From: Sacculina carcini
Lineage: Eukaryota > Arthropoda > Thecostraca > Sacculinidae
Assembly (NCBI GenBank): GCA_916048095.2
Contig: OU696575.1
Span: 7,318,501-7,382,500 of the forward strand
Length of the DNA: 64,000 bases
Direction of reading: 5' to 3'
Part shown: positions 10,655 through 21,773 of the stretch, piece by piece
Layout of the letters: every line of letters begins with the position of its first letter
How positions within the stretch are numbered: the first letter of the stretch is position 1
Notes under the pieces: generated by a model
The model's database searches: none
Told to the model about the DNA's origin: nothing
What the model saw: the letters and a program-made list of their open reading frames with translations, nothing else
Made by a program: the position numbers and the translations under genes

Positions 10655-12733
10655 TCACAGTTTTGGAGGACGTGAACTTCCGTATCTTGTTGAGTACACC
10701 ACGTAGTCCCGCAGATAGGCTGGTGGTCGACGTGCGCGAGCGGGGCGAGAGCGCTCTGCAGACTGCGCAGGCGGCGGAGATGGCACAGGTGGTGGAAACT
10801 GTTCGAGCAGTTGAGATGGCGTAGGTGATGACTGTTCGACCGGTGGCGGTTGTGCCGGTACATCCTGGCCTGGTGACTCATCCGATGTCGGAGCATTGGT
10901 CTCCTGGCTGATATTTCCGGGTTGAGCGAGAGCGCCGTCTGCTTGACCGTATCCACGGTGGATAGTTTCATCTGTGTAGATATCTCCGGACTTTCGCTGT
11001 GTTCTGTACTGCCGGACGGGAGCTGGAGATATCGCAATGGGAACAGGTCCTTCGCTGACCGGCTGCGCTGTCGTTTGTGACACTGTTTTAGATATCTTTG
11101 ACAAAAACCGCCTATTTCTCAGAGTTATCCGGCCAGAACCGTCAATCTTCACCGCGTACTGGTCGTGAGGCTTGACCTCAACGATAACTCCGGATCTGTC
11201 CCAGCGCTTGTGCCGGCCGTTCTGATTCTGGAGCAGCACCACGTCGCCAGTCGAGAGTGGATTCAGCTTACGAACGCCTTGTTGTAGCTGATCAACCTGC
11301 TTGGCAAACCGAACTCTTAAGGCCTCTTCTTGCTGCGACCAGTTGTCGCGCCAAATGGGATGGACCATTTGGTTGTCGAACACCTGTGTACCTTGAGCCA
11401 CCGGAAGCAAGTCACGAACATTTCTCCCGAACACGATTTGAGACGGTGACATACCAATCTCCGGGTCCGGCGTATTTCTGTACTGTAATAGTGCAGCCGA
11501 CATCGCTTCTGTGTCTATACCGCCTTGTGCGTTGGTGTGCGACGTCATTAGTTGCTTCATGGATTTCAACGCAACTTCTGCTCGTCCATTCGACTGAGAA
11601 TGATAGGCCGAAGATATTCTGTGTGCAACACCCCATCGTTGAATGAGCTCCTCCGTCTCTTTAGCGGTGAATTCTGCACCTCCGTCCGTGCTGATCTCCT
11701 CTGGTACACCGAACGTGGCAAAGTAATTGAGAAGGGCTTTGACGAATCCTCTGGCTCCCGTTGACGAGGCCACAACATGAGGCCATCCGCTAAACCGATC
11801 CACTATCACCAAATAGCTAGTGCCTCGGACCTCGAAGAAATCCGCTGCAATAGCCTGGAACGGGCGTTTTGGTGTCACAGGGACCACTGGAGGCATGCGA
11901 GCATGTGATGGAGACATCCTACAGCAGTCACAGCACCTGTCTCTTGTAGCTTCTATGTCCTTCGATATATGCTGCCAGAACACCGCTCCTGCTGCCCGAC
12001 TTTGCATTCTGCTGGTTCCCTGATGTGCTGCGTGAAGAATTTGAAGTATTTCGTCCTGAAGATTAGATGGAATCACTACGCGGTTTCCCATCATGATAAC
12101 TCCGTCGACAATTGACAATTGATTTCTAAATTGCCAATACGGTTGTACTATTTCTGGCAAGTAATCTCTTGTTGTCGGGAAACCGTGTTCGATGAGTGGC
12201 AACAGCAAACTGAGCACTTCATCTTTATTGGTCGATTTCTTTACTCTATCCCACGTGACGGCGTCTAGTGAACTTATTTTTGATTGCGCCGATGCGACCA
12301 CAGACGCCTCCATGTCGTCGTCTGTCCCATGCACACGTATAACATTCAAGTAGTTTTTGTCATAGGGCTCTGTCGCCACATCTTCGCCCGTGGTGTGTTT
12401 TCTGTCCCCCGGGTATCGTGACGTAGTGTCTGCAGCTGGATTACACCTGCCTGAAACATGCATAATTGTGTATTTCCACGGCAGAGTTCTCTGCTTGATG
12501 CGGAATAACCTCGGATTTGTACTGTCTCCCAGGTCCTGATCTCCCAGTATTTTTGTCAACGGCTTGTGGTCAGTCGTGATCACCAAATCATTACAACCCA
12601 ATGTGAAAAAGCGGCTGTCCTCCAATGCCCACGCGACTGCCAGTGCTTCACCCTCCACTGGAGCGTAGCGGGTTTCTGCATCGCTAAGGAATCTTGACCC
12701 TGCGATAGTGATTCCCACCCGCTTCGACAGCAC
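10655..12733 (-). CDS. pol: RNase H and integrase of GYP-B
   Basis: This 692-residue open frame starts inside RNase H ([41 protein letters not shown]). It continues through the integrase zinc region (HAAHQGTSRMQSR ... CCDCCRM) and the DDE core: ADFFEVRG, STDGGAEF and SNGRAE. After the core come the C-terminal RWDRSGVIVEV and ITLRNRRFLSK segments and a long proline-rich tail ending near SSRPPKL. It is the 3' part of pol, cut off from the rest by a one-base deletion at about 12735, where GGGTGG-GAATC would need one more G to match the GYP-A frame. Integrase residues look intact. The annotated start is only where the frame opens, not a natural start. Confidence 0.85.
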   Translation of the reverse strand: MLSKRVGITIAGSRFLSDAETRYAPVEGEALAVAWALEDSRFFTLGCNDLVITTDHKPLTKILGDQDLGDSTNPRLFRIKQRTLPWKYTIMHVSGRCNPAADTTSRYPGDRKHTTGEDVATEPYDKNYLNVIRVHGTDDDMEASVVASAQSKISSLDAVTWDRVKKSTNKDEVLSLLLPLIEHGFPTTRDYLPEIVQPYWQFRNQLSIVDGVIMMGNRVVIPSNLQDEILQILHAAHQGTSRMQSRAAGAVFWQHISKDIEATRDRCCDCCRMSPSHARMPPVVPVTPKRPFQAIAADFFEVRGTSYLVIVDRFSGWPHVVASSTGARGFVKALLNYFATFGVPEEISTDGGAEFTAKETEELIQRWGVAHRISSAYHSQSNGRAEVALKSMKQLMTSHTNAQGGIDTEAMSAALLQYRNTPDPEIGMSPSQIVFGRNVRDLLPVAQGTQVFDNQMVHPIWRDNWSQQEEALRVRFAKQVDQLQQGVRKLNPLSTGDVVLLQNQNGRHKRWDRSGVIVEVKPHDQYAVKIDGSGRITLRNRRFLSKISKTVSQTTAQPVSEGPVPIAISPAPVRQYRTQRKSGDIYTDETIHRGYGQADGALAQPGNISQETNAPTSDESPGQDVPAQPPPVEQSSPTPSQLLEQFPPPVPSPPPAQSAERSRPARARRPPAYLRDYVVYSTRYGSSRPPKL

Positions 12734-12963
12734 CCAGGTATAACAGAATTACATCGGCAATGTTTTTGACGGAACCAGTATCCCACGCCGGTCTTGGAAT
12801 TGTCTTTACTCAAACATGTCTTCCTCTTGGGGTCGAATATTTCTACTCCTTGTCGTATCTCTTCGATGATGAGGTGTTTTGATCGTTTAAAAGCTTCGTC
12901 AAGGTCTGCGTTCCAGTAGAACTTTGATTTCGTACTCAGCAGATGCTTGAATGGCCTCATGAT
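12734..12963 (-). pseudogene. pol: RT thumb/RNase H start segment of GYP-B
   Basis: This joins the RT ORF upstream to the RNase H-integrase ORF downstream. It reads MRPFKHLLS ... GVEIFDPKRKTCLSKDNSKTG and matches GYP-A and GYP-C. It is bounded by an in-frame TAA (12964-12966) on one side and a one-base frameshift near 12735 on the other. The homologues have DWSKTG where this has DNSKTG. Confidence 0.8.
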
Positions 12964-14790
12964 TTATATCAGTCGACCGTAGTTAGACACCTGGTTGATA
13001 AGACCAAACCATGCTCGTATATCTGTGATATTTGTTGGTCTTGGAAACATTTCAATCGCCTTCAAGTGCTTCGTCATCGGTTTGACTTCGCTCTCAGCCA
13101 TCTCGAACCCGGCGAACTCGACCTTTGAGCTTGAAAACTGAAACTTTGACGGATTCAACACCACACCGTTGCTGCCGACAAGCGACAAGTATTCTAACAC
13201 ACGCCACCAGTGTGTTTGGATGTCGTCGTCCCACAGAAGAGTGTCGTCGACACATTTAGTTTTCCTTGTCACGTCGGCTATAATGGCGTCATACCGCTGG
13301 GTGTATGCATCCTGAGACGCCAAGAAGCCCATAGGCGCTCTTTTGTAGCGGAATCTACCCTGCTCTGTCAAAAATGTCGTTAAGTGTCTATCTTCTGGGC
13401 GAATCTCGATCGAGTGAAACCCATTCCAGGCGTCCGTCACTGCTTTTATCGTGTGACAGGGCACACTTCTTGCCTGCTTCACAGGAGGAACCGTGTGGTG
13501 CGTTTCTCTCACACAATAGCGATTGAGTGGCTGCAAATCTACCGTGCGGCGTGGGGTGCCGTCGGATTTAGCAGTCAGCACCATACTGTGTAGCCATGTC
13601 ACCGGAGTGTTCGGCGGTACGGGCTCGATTACACCCATCGCGACATCTCTCTGCAGCTGATTCGCTGTGTCTTTCTGCCAGTGCACTGGTACGTTCGGAG
13701 GCCTTCTGGTCACCACTGGCTGCACCGAATTGTCTACGCGGATCTCCATCGGAGGACCAGTCATCGCAGGAAGGGGCTGATGAGGACAGACGTTAAATGA
13801 TGATGATGCATATCTGTTCAGAATCCACCGCTTCATCTTCTCCGTCGATGTACTAGATGGTGTGAACGGCAGTCGTAAGGGTAGAGGTGGCGGTGCCGTG
13901 CGCAGTGGGCAACCACATTCGGCCTGATGGTATTGTTTAACCTCTGCAACGCCCTGACTTGCTGTCACGTCACACGCAGCTCCGATCTTCGGAAAGTTGT
14001 GATCGATGATGCACAGCTGCTCCATGGCAGTTCGACTCAAATAGAACCTTTCAGACGAATCGGTCACATACGCGATTGCTGATGTGACATGCTCTCTGCC
14101 TTTGTCATCCACGCCTGATAGTCTGACGAAGAGCTGACCTAGCACATTTATCTTGTTGTTGTTTGCGGCAAAGATGCATCTATGTGCTTTTGTGAGGTGG
14201 CCTTGGTGCAGTCCCATTCGCTTGAGCACTCGTATTCCCATCAGACACGTTTGCGCTCCTGAATCAGCCACCACTTCGACACGTACAGGTTGCGTTGGCG
14301 GTGGGGTCATGCTTCTTGATCTGTACGCGTCTGCGTCGACGATGACGCTTAAATTCACAGTCGGATGTGTGCGAGAGTCCAGTGACCACGTCATCGTTTT
14401 GCTGTCCGGCTCTGACGTCGCTACATGGTGAAATGTGGCCTCCGCACTTCCGCTTCTGTTTGCTGAGCTCTTGTTCTCAGTTGCGCGAGACTTTTTCCAG
14501 CAGTCCAAGCATGTGTCAAACTGTTTGAGTTTTCCCCTTATTTTGCCGAACTTCGGAGTGAGGCGTCCACAACGACATCGCATCTTCAACTTCAACTTCC
14601 ACTGTTCATCTTCGCTCTCACTGACTGCAGTGTCAGGGGCCGGTGTAGTCAGTACGCGCGCTGTTTTCTTGTAGGTACTGGCTGCCACTCCCGAGCGTAC
14701 ACTCTCCATGGCTCTGCATGCTGTCTCTCGGCTGTCTACCAGTGCAATTGTGTCGCTAAGCGTTTTACTGTCGATGCCAGCCGTTCCCAA
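12964..14790 (-). CDS. pol: Gag C-terminus, protease and RT of GYP-B
   Basis: This 608-residue frame begins late in gag (CRCGRLTPKFG ... CLDCWKK, the cysteine cluster). It passes without a stop into protease (VADSGAQTCLMG) and RT: GPPMEIRVD, PPNVPVHW, VTDAWNGFHSIEI, APMGFLASQDAY, and the catalytic box TKCVDDTLLWD. It ends at a TAA in the RT connection (SNYGRLI), after which the same frame resumes. Gag, protease and RT are thus fused without a frameshift signal at this point. The CVDD box in place of YVDD is shared with GYP-A and GYP-C and so is a lineage trait, not damage. Confidence 0.85.
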   Translation of the reverse strand: MGTAGIDSKTLSDTIALVDSRETACRAMESVRSGVAASTYKKTARVLTTPAPDTAVSESEDEQWKLKLKMRCRCGRLTPKFGKIRGKLKQFDTCLDCWKKSRATENKSSANRSGSAEATFHHVATSEPDSKTMTWSLDSRTHPTVNLSVIVDADAYRSRSMTPPPTQPVRVEVVADSGAQTCLMGIRVLKRMGLHQGHLTKAHRCIFAANNNKINVLGQLFVRLSGVDDKGREHVTSAIAYVTDSSERFYLSRTAMEQLCIIDHNFPKIGAACDVTASQGVAEVKQYHQAECGCPLRTAPPPLPLRLPFTPSSTSTEKMKRWILNRYASSSFNVCPHQPLPAMTGPPMEIRVDNSVQPVVTRRPPNVPVHWQKDTANQLQRDVAMGVIEPVPPNTPVTWLHSMVLTAKSDGTPRRTVDLQPLNRYCVRETHHTVPPVKQARSVPCHTIKAVTDAWNGFHSIEIRPEDRHLTTFLTEQGRFRYKRAPMGFLASQDAYTQRYDAIIADVTRKTKCVDDTLLWDDDIQTHWWRVLEYLSLVGSNGVVLNPSKFQFSSSKVEFAGFEMAESEVKPMTKHLKAIEMFPRPTNITDIRAWFGLINQVSNYGRLI

Positions 14791-15416
14791 AATTTATTTC
14801 TTGATCTCATCGTTTGAGAGGCCGTTCAGCATGACAAGTTTGACAACGTCATCTGTGTAGTCACACACACTTGAACCGGAACACCCGGGAGCCCTACAGA
14901 GACTGGTTTTTGTCCAATCACAAACGTTGGCGGTGCCTCTGTCTGCCGGTGTCTGGTCACGTATTACCGGACGTTCTCACCGGGATCCTGTTTCATTTGC
15001 AGCAACGCCGAGCGCCGAACACTGAGCGCCACCTTGATCACTGACAGACGCTCGATAGCCTCCAAGATCTCCGTCTCCGTTCTGTTGGATATCTCTGGAT
15101 CCTCCCTGAACAACGCCGACTCAAGCTCTGGTTCGCAGCAGGCCAGCAGCTGGGCAGTGACTTGATTTGACGTGAGGTCTGTCCCGTTCTTGAACATATG
15201 CCACCTCCTGGTGAATGCAGCCCATTCTTCTTGGTCAATGCTCTGCTGAACAGAGGGGCGAGAGATCTTTGGAGGCTTCTGACGGGATCCGCAGGATTCA
15301 TGCACGTTCTTTTGATGCAGCTGCATGAGTGCGATACATGTGGACATGTCCTCGGCTGTCTTCAACTCTCCACACCCGGTCGCTTCACATCGCAATGAGA
15401 CTGACATTCTTGGCAT
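14791..15416 (-). pseudogene. gag: Gag of GYP-B, broken
   Basis: 150 readable residues start at 15416 (MPRMSVSLRCEATGCGELK ... CIALMQLHQKNVH, then WAAFTRRWHMF and LLACCEPELESALFRED). They end at a TAA after GENVR, where GYP-A has Gln (VRQYV). Beyond that the homologous capsid sequence runs on through a frameshift and another TAA near 14797 before joining the 12964-14790 frame. The N-terminal C2H2-like cluster is kept. Confidence 0.8.
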
Positions 15417-15589
15417 CGGGATGTTGTACGACGTGACTTATTGAAATAACATGATCAAACGACATTCGTGGCACGAGTATATTATCATCACGAATGTTAT
15501 TTCCTGAAATACAGAAATACGTAAACGGCAAGGGCGTATTAGACTCACATATTTATGATAACTCTGGTCGTGACGCACGACCATACATA

Positions 15590-15914
15590 ACTTATCCATT
15601 CATCCAATCGTGACCTTAAACAGCGAGTAGGTGAATGATTCGATTACACAGCAATCAAACTATCTGAAATTGGATTAATGCCATGAGTTATACTATAATA
15701 CAATTACACACTCATTACTACGTTTATATCATATGATGTAATTACATACACATTACTCACAATAAAATGCCGCACACCACCACTAGTGAAACGCACTGTG
15801 TAATGACTGTACAGCGACTGGTCAGGGTCGCTCACCTTGACCCTGGCGCTTATCACTTGGCGCCCTCTAGCGCCCACCGTTTGGACTACGTGCTGAACCA
15901 ATAGCTACTCTACA
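15590..15914 (-). repeat. 5' LTR of GYP-B
   Basis: 325 bp, ending (plus strand) CTACTCTACA as does the left LTR; it holds the 81 bp missing there. 15417-15589 is the leader between LTR and gag. Confidence 0.82.
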
Positions 15915-16640
15915 CATATTTAGATAGCATATATACAATGTATTTAACAAGGACTCAATAATCAATAAGTTGTATTTATTCGAAAATCAACAGCTAATAT
16001 GAAGACAAAGTAGATCGCAGCAAATTGTGTACACGTCAGCGCAGAATGGTAACATTTGTTGCCACTCAACTTTCCACTTTAATAATCTTCAACAGAAGCG
16101 GGAAACAATTAAAATAATTCTATTTTTAGAATGTCATATTTTTCGTTTATAATATCATATACAAATTATAGCCAAAATAATTATTTAATATGAATTGCGT
16201 ACAGTGGCGTATCCAGAGTGCAATTTTGGGAGTGGCTGAATTTATGGGGGGGGGGCTGAATCTTGGGGCGATCAGTCATGTAAATTAGGATGACACTTAC
16301 TTTACAAGTTTGAATTTTAATGAGTGCGGATGGAATTATGGTTTCATTAGCTTCATAAACATTGTGTGTAACATATTTTTGGAAAATATTAATTTTTAGA
16401 ACTAGCTCAAAGCGGTTAAATTTTTCTGGATTTTTGGCCAAAAGGTCATTTTTCCCAGGTTTTTTATTCCACTCAAACAAATTAAATCTATAGGTTTTCC
16501 ACGATAGACTTGTATTATAATAATCAATCATTAACTATTAAAATTTAAAACAATATATGCACCAGAAAGTCATCCCAGGTCATCTATTTATGAACCACAT
16601 TACCACATAATCCGTGTTTGGCGCCACCTAATATCCAGAC
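15915..16640. other. AT-rich non-coding stretch, possible DNA-transposon end
   Basis: No gene recognised. At 16203 the sequence CAGTGGCGTATCCAG resembles the ends of hAT-like MITEs, and a run of ten G lies at about 16244. No matching opposite end was found. Confidence 0.4.
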
Positions 16641-16958
16641 CGCCTGCTCATTTGACTCATTTGACCGCCTGCGTTGACACAGACAACACCGACAACACAC
16701 AATTCACTGCCGCCACGCACGTCACTTCCGTGCCAAGAGCCTCGTCTGTTCTTGCGGGGCAACCGTATCGGCTCAACACATTCGCCACTGCCGCGGCTAC
16801 AACGTGTTCCAGCCCCGGCTTCCAGAATACCACGCCCACACACGCCGACTACCGCTTCTGTCACAGCGCTTCGGTCAATCCTCCGCAGACGCTCGGGGAG
16901 AGAAGTCCGACCGCCAGCGCGCTATCGAGTCTCATTTATGTTAGACTCTGACACATGA
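16640..16958 (+). pseudogene. Possible C-terminal end of a Gypsy pol
   Basis: The plus-strand frame ends RSILRRRSGREVRPPARY then VSFMLDSD and a stop. This matches the style of the pol tail at 53760-53850 (TRSGRIVRAPQRY ... VAFVLDS) and of 46545-46640. No catalytic domain is present. It abuts a minus-strand RT fragment. Confidence 0.45.
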
Positions 16959-16959
16959 C

Positions 16960-18103
16960 ACATATGGCTGTTAAAAATACTAGGTTGCCACGACGCATCT
17001 TCCACTAAAACACCATCCACTTCTACAGCCGCTCCGATGGCTAAATTGCTGGCGTCGCACCATATCACACCGGCATTGGTATGCGACACCAACCATTTCC
17101 CCTTCACCGGATCTTCGCCTCTGGTTCGATTCAACATTTCCTCAGTCATATCCAAAACAGCACGAGGCACTGGATCATCCCAGTCGCAAGATGAGGCTTG
17201 TCGTTTTATAAAACTGCATGCTGGTCTAAGCCATCCTGCTATGGGGTAATGTCCCACCAGCTTGCCACATATGGAGAACAATTCTCGCTTGGTCAAGTCC
17301 TCTTTCAATTCCGGGATCTCGTTTCCTCTGCGAAATTCCAAGACACCATCATGATTCATTTGCACTTTCAGACCGAGTACACTGCCACCATCAATGGACG
17401 CTGGCTCCTTTGCCGCAAGTCCGTACAAATTCAGATGTCGGACCACTTCACTGGCCTCGACTTTCGACGTGTCGACAATGATATCGTCTACGTATGAATC
17501 AGTGGCGTTTGCTATTCTCTCTGATTTATCCAAGACACTGCGTAGAATTCTTGTCATAATTCTGGGTCCCGAACAAAGACCAAAACCAAGCCTAGTTAGA
17601 CAGCAGGTTCTCCCGCCATGTCGGACCAATTGATACTTCCACAAGCTCGGGTCGATCCGAATTTGCAGGTAAGCTGACTTTAAATCCACCATCGCAGTGG
17701 CGCCTGACATACACCGCCATTGTCGTAACTTCTCAGCACAAACATCAATCCACTCATCCCCAGTGTGGCTCTTAACGTAGGCGTTCAATTCCCTGAAGTC
17801 AATTACAGGGCGAATTTTCCCCTTCGTTTCTTGAACGACTGCCAACAGAGGCAGAACGCTTTTCTCCACATGCTCGTGCCAAGGAACCAGTATGCCTTCT
17901 TCTATCCATCTCTTCACTTCACAGTCAAACGCATTCTTTGTCACTCCTCTCATTGTCTGTTTGTAACAACCAATGGATTTTGTCAATAACGGCGATTTAT
18001 TTTTCAATAGCCACTGCACTTCCCAATATGAGCCATTGAAGTTCGCAACGAACAATCGGGTGTATTGGTTACTGCGTTTTGTGTTGATCGTGTTCATCTT
18101 CAT
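16960..18103 (-). pseudogene. pol: RT and start of RNase H of a divergent Gypsy element (GYP-E)
   Basis: About 380 residues on the minus strand give RT motifs IRPVIDFRELNAYV, AMVDLKSAYLQIRI, LGFGLCSGP and the catalytic SYVDDIIVD. RNase H begins at VIWCDASNLAIGAAVEVDG. The frame is open but is cut at both ends: downstream it runs into the antisense of the pol tail at 16640-16958, upstream it meets a long inverted repeat. The RNase H start is of the same family as the RNase H-integrase fragment at 59241-60795. It belongs to a different Gypsy lineage from GYP-A, B and C. Confidence 0.8.
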
Positions 18104-18341
18104 TCTCTTGTTCTGTATGTTTCGTCACTGTCATTCATCGCTGTGCAATAAATCGCTTGTGAGAAGCGTGTGTACAATGGCCGAAATAGCTTGTTGTTTC
18201 ACCGCTCTCGTTGCCATTGTACACACGCTTCTCACAAGCGATTATTGCACAGCGATGAATGACAGTGACGAAAAATACAGAACAAGAGAATGAAGATGAA
18301 CACGATCAACACAAAACGCAGTAACCAATACACCCGATTGT
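18052..18341. repeat. Long inverted repeat (130-bp arms, 31-bp loop)
   Basis: 18052-18181 and 18213-18341 are reverse complements apart from about two differences (one substitution, one single-base indel). The left arm overlaps the start of the GYP-E reading frame; the right arm runs into CA-rich sequence. Confidence 0.92.
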
Positions 18342-18494
18342 ACACAACCCTACTCAACACACACCTACACGACCACACACACCTGCACAAACGCACACTA
18401 TCCGCTCCACACACCAACTCCCTACGCTTACACAACCGGCCTTTGACCTTCGCCAAGGTCAACACCCACACACCTAAACACACGACAGACCAGC

Positions 18495-18499
<5 letters not shown>

Positions 18500-18527
<28 letters not shown>

Positions 18528-18530
18528 TTG
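18500..18530 (+). repeat. (CA)n microsatellite
   Basis: A CGCG run followed by a long CA dinucleotide run. Confidence 0.9.
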
Positions 18531-18559
18531 CATACCAAACCCATGCGCTCACAGACAAG

Positions 18560-18840
18560 TGGTTTCCAATTCCATCACAGTATTACAATACCGTTAGTGT
18601 CAAAGTCGGCTCTAAATGCACTAAATAAGTACTTGATAAGACTAAAAAATTCTGTAAAAATTGATCCTATGACTTGCACAACTATATTTGACGCATATAT
18701 CGAAAATTGGGATAATAAGTGTAATGAACTTGTGATAACACCGGATCATAAGTTATATCCGTTCAATATGGAGCCATTGTTACAAGTGAAACAAACAGTG
18801 ACAAGTATCACGGATAATTGTGTGTCCCTTTTTTTTGTTA
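18560..18840 (+). pseudogene. GYP-D polyprotein fragment, 5' part
   Basis: The plus-strand frame reads KSALNALNKYLIRL ... TTIFDAYIENWDN ... ITPDHKLYPFNMEPL and stops inside the GYP-C LTR. After removal of GYP-C and one GTTA the same frame runs on at 24141 (VNCSTRRLSLPANQ) and reaches an RT, so this is the region just before RT of a plus-strand Gypsy. No protease active site is seen in what remains. Confidence 0.65.
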
Positions 18841-19155
18841 ATAAATAAGTATCAACCATTTGCAGATGTATTTGTGAACATCAACAATGATAACAATATC
18901 TGAAAATATAGACAAACATTGGTAAGTACAAGACGATTGAAAAGCGATAACTAATTCTTGGATTTGAATGTAAATTGAACAAACCAGTGAAAATGTAATT
19001 GATAATGCTATAGTGATCCGATGACAATATCAATTACATGCAAATTAATTCCGGTGAAATACATACATAAACAGATCAACTCGCTAGTTGAGCAGAAAAC
19101 CAAATATGCATCAGACGCGTCACGTACGCCTAATGAGTAAGTTTATACTTCACTA
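18841..19155 (-). repeat. 3' LTR of GYP-C
   Basis: 315 bp, identical to 23826-24140 except for one T/A difference near ATTAATTCC. Confidence 0.95.
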
Positions 19156-19166
19156 CGCCCCCCAAG
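19156..19166 (-). other. Polypurine tract of GYP-C
   Basis: Minus strand CTTGGGGGGCG lies directly before the 3' LTR (TAGTGAAG). Confidence 0.75.
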
Positions 19167-19198
19167 TCGACAATGTCTGGAGACTGATAAATGTTAAC

Positions 19199-19655
19199 TT
19201 AGAGCACGTAATCACCATCGCGTATCCAGGCAGGTGGACGACGTTGTCTGGTAGGTCGTGATACACGACTCTCAGGTGGTGATGAACCGCTCGGTGGCGA
19301 CTCCGACGTAGCTGGAAGGTATGGCACGGCTATGTTCGGCGTATCAGACTCTTTGGTAGTCGGCGATTTTGGGATAGCCGGCTCATTTCGTGGGCCATGA
19401 AGTTCGGCTGGTTTGATAGGTGAAAGCGGCTTCGTGATGAGAGGTGGCTGCTGCGGCGATGCGATGAATGGTGGCAGGTACGGTAATTGTGTCAACTGTG
19501 CACGCTGAATAAAGGGAATATATTTCCTCAAGAAGCGCCGATTTCGAAGGGTGACACGTCCAGAACCATCAACGCGAATTACATACTGATCGAACTGTCG
19601 AACCTCTACAACGATACCGGTTTTGTCCCATTTGTTTGGATGGGGAACCAGTCTG
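19199..19655 (-). pseudogene. pol: Integrase C-terminal tail of GYP-C
   Basis: The frame resumes after an indel near 19655 with [18 protein letters not shown], then VRVDG-like and VTLRNRRFLRK segments, and a proline-rich tail ending RQRRPPAWIRDGDYVL. The same tail order is seen in GYP-B. It would be the last part of pol if the frameshift were absent. Confidence 0.8.
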
Positions 19656-21773
19656 GTTCTGGATTCGAACACAATCACCGATTACCAGTGGCGGGAGGTG
19701 CCGAGTGTGTTCAGAAAGACGGTCAGCGGTCACCATGTGTCTATTTCTCAATCCTTCCTCTCTAGCTACAAGAGTCGATCGCCACGTTGGGTGGGGTTCA
19801 TACTTCCTGGATGGATAGGTATGAAATCTCGGATCGGCCGAAAAAAAGATGCACATCGCAGGTGAAAGACGGGTAGCTGGGTCCGGTGTGTTCCGGTATT
19901 GTAGCATTGCACGCTGGAAACGATCAGTGTCTAGACGCCCGTGATTGTCCGTGTTCTCGGTGAGTAGACGTTTGACTGTCTTCACACTAACTTCCGCACG
20001 ACAGTTGCTATGGGGGTTCCCTACGGATGAAATACGATGGGATACTCCCCAGCTGCTGAGAAACTTATTTGTGAGACCGGAGGTGAACTCGGGGCCACCG
20101 TCAGATGTCAACTCGTCGGTTATACCATACGTGACAAAGGTGCGTCGTAGTGCTGATACCAGTCCCTCAGCTCCATCGCGAGCTCTTTCGACAATGGGCC
20201 AATTACTGTAACGATCCACTATAACTAAATAATTTTGTCCGCGATAAGTGAAAAAATCACTCACGATTTGTTGGAAGGGGTAGCAGGGTTGAGGAAGTGG
20301 TGTAGGCGGTACTGACGGTTGAGACGGTGACATGCGATTACATGCACTACATCGATTACGTGTCTGAGCGATCTCGGACGTCATTCCTGGCCAGAAAACG
20401 GATGATTCGGCACGTGAACACATCTGTGTGATGCCTTGATGAGCTGAATGTAGAGACTCTAGTATACGTCCTCGTAGATGCTGTGGGATGATTACTCGGT
20501 CATTGTACAATAGAACACCGTCAAAGCTAGTCAAGTTGTGCCTGAATCGATAAAAAGATCGAATTTTTTGTGGCATATGATCATTAGATGAGGGGAAACC
20601 GTTTTCGATGTAGCTGAGTAGCTTAATCATGTCAGCATCGCTAGCTGTGGCCAAACGATCCTCTTCCCAAGTCACAGATTGGAGCATCTCGTTTGATGAC
20701 GCAATGTCATCGGGTAGGTGTAGCGGCTCTGGTTCATTCACTGGGTGGCGTGAAATGGCGTCGGCCGCTTTTTGACAAGAACCGGGGATGTGAATGATTT
20801 TGAATTTGTAACGGAGAGTTTTTTCTTTTAAGTTTCGGAGGCGAGGATTGTGAATATCGCCCAGGCAGCGGTCAGTGAACAATTTCAGCAGGGGCTTGTG
20901 GTCAACGGCAATGATTAAATTTAGGCATCCAAGAACAAAATGTTTCGATTTGTCAAGAGCATCGGCCACAGCCAATGCCTCACCTTCGATGGGTGCATAG
21001 CGAGATTCGGCTGATGACGTGAATCTGCTGCCGACTAGTGTGACAGTCCATCCGGTTTTGCAACAAAATGGTGCTGGAGACGCACACCTGCATTGTTTTT
21101 GCAATAACCAAAATCCAAGACCACTTTTGGACCAATCCGTTACAAGACAGGTGGGTTTTTCAGGGTCGAAAATTTCAACGCCTCTACTGATGCTGCTCAG
21201 GATGGCTATTTTGGATTGGTTGAATACCTTATCCAAGTTTTCGTCCCAATAAAACTTGGTGTTCGGCTTGAGGAGGTTCCTGAAAGGGAGCATTTGTGGA
21301 GATGACGCGAAGCAAAAGGAGACTTGATTGATCAGCCCAAACCAACTGCGGATATCGGTGATATTTTTGGGTGCTGGAAACAGCCGGATAGCGTCGGTGT
21401 AGCTGGCGCTAGGAGTAACTGTGGTGGGCGAGATAGTAAAGCCTGCAAAATCTACTGTTTTCTCGGCGAACCGGAATTTCGACGGGTTGAGGACGATACC
21501 GTGATGTCCACATCTGTCAAGCCAATCAACAGCATGATGGAAGGCTTCGTCAATAGAGTAAGACCATAGAATTGAGTCGTCGACACATTTTGTGAACCGT
21601 GGGACGTTAGACACAATCTCATCGAACCGTTTACTGTAGCCATCGCCGGAAGAGACGTAGCCCCGGGGGGCCACACAATAGCGGTACCTACCCCACGGCG
21701 TTATGAAGGTGGTAAGATGGCGGTCATCTTCGTGTAACGGAATGCTGTGGTAACCATTCCACGCATCAAACAC
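19656..21773 (-). CDS. pol: RT, RNase H and integrase of GYP-C
   Basis: About 700 open residues begin within RT motif A ([12 protein letters not shown]). They continue with [12 protein letters not shown] and the catalytic [10 protein letters not shown]. RNase H shows [32 protein letters not shown] and AADAISRHP. The integrase has [10 protein letters not shown] ... [18 protein letters not shown] and TSDGGPEF. The conserved SNGRAE block reads SNCRAE, so Gly is replaced but Glu is kept. Upstream the frame is lost by one missing C in a run (GTCCCCCTCAC), about 25 bases before the RT motif; downstream an indel near 19655 separates the tail. Except for these indels the enzyme looks well preserved, matching the near-identical LTRs. 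Confidence 0.88.

Larger units (their letters stand above)
10402..15914 (-). mobile_element. Ty3/Gypsy element GYP-B (degenerate, two LTRs)
   Basis: A full-length minus-strand element: 5' LTR 15590-15914, gag, protease, RT, RNase H, integrase, a polypurine tract and a 3' LTR at 10402-10645. It is close kin to GYP-A in gene order, protein sequence and the CVDD RT box. The coding region has at least three stops and two frameshifts, and the LTRs differ by an 81-bp indel, so this copy is old. I found no convincing target duplication. Confidence 0.85.

Noticed and set aside
18232-18558. Minus-strand ORF with Cys/Val repeats
   Set aside because: Arises from the CA microsatellite and the inverted repeat; no conserved domain.
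18290-18628. Plus-strand His/Thr-rich ORF
   Set aside because: Same CA-rich low-complexity sequence read on the other strand.
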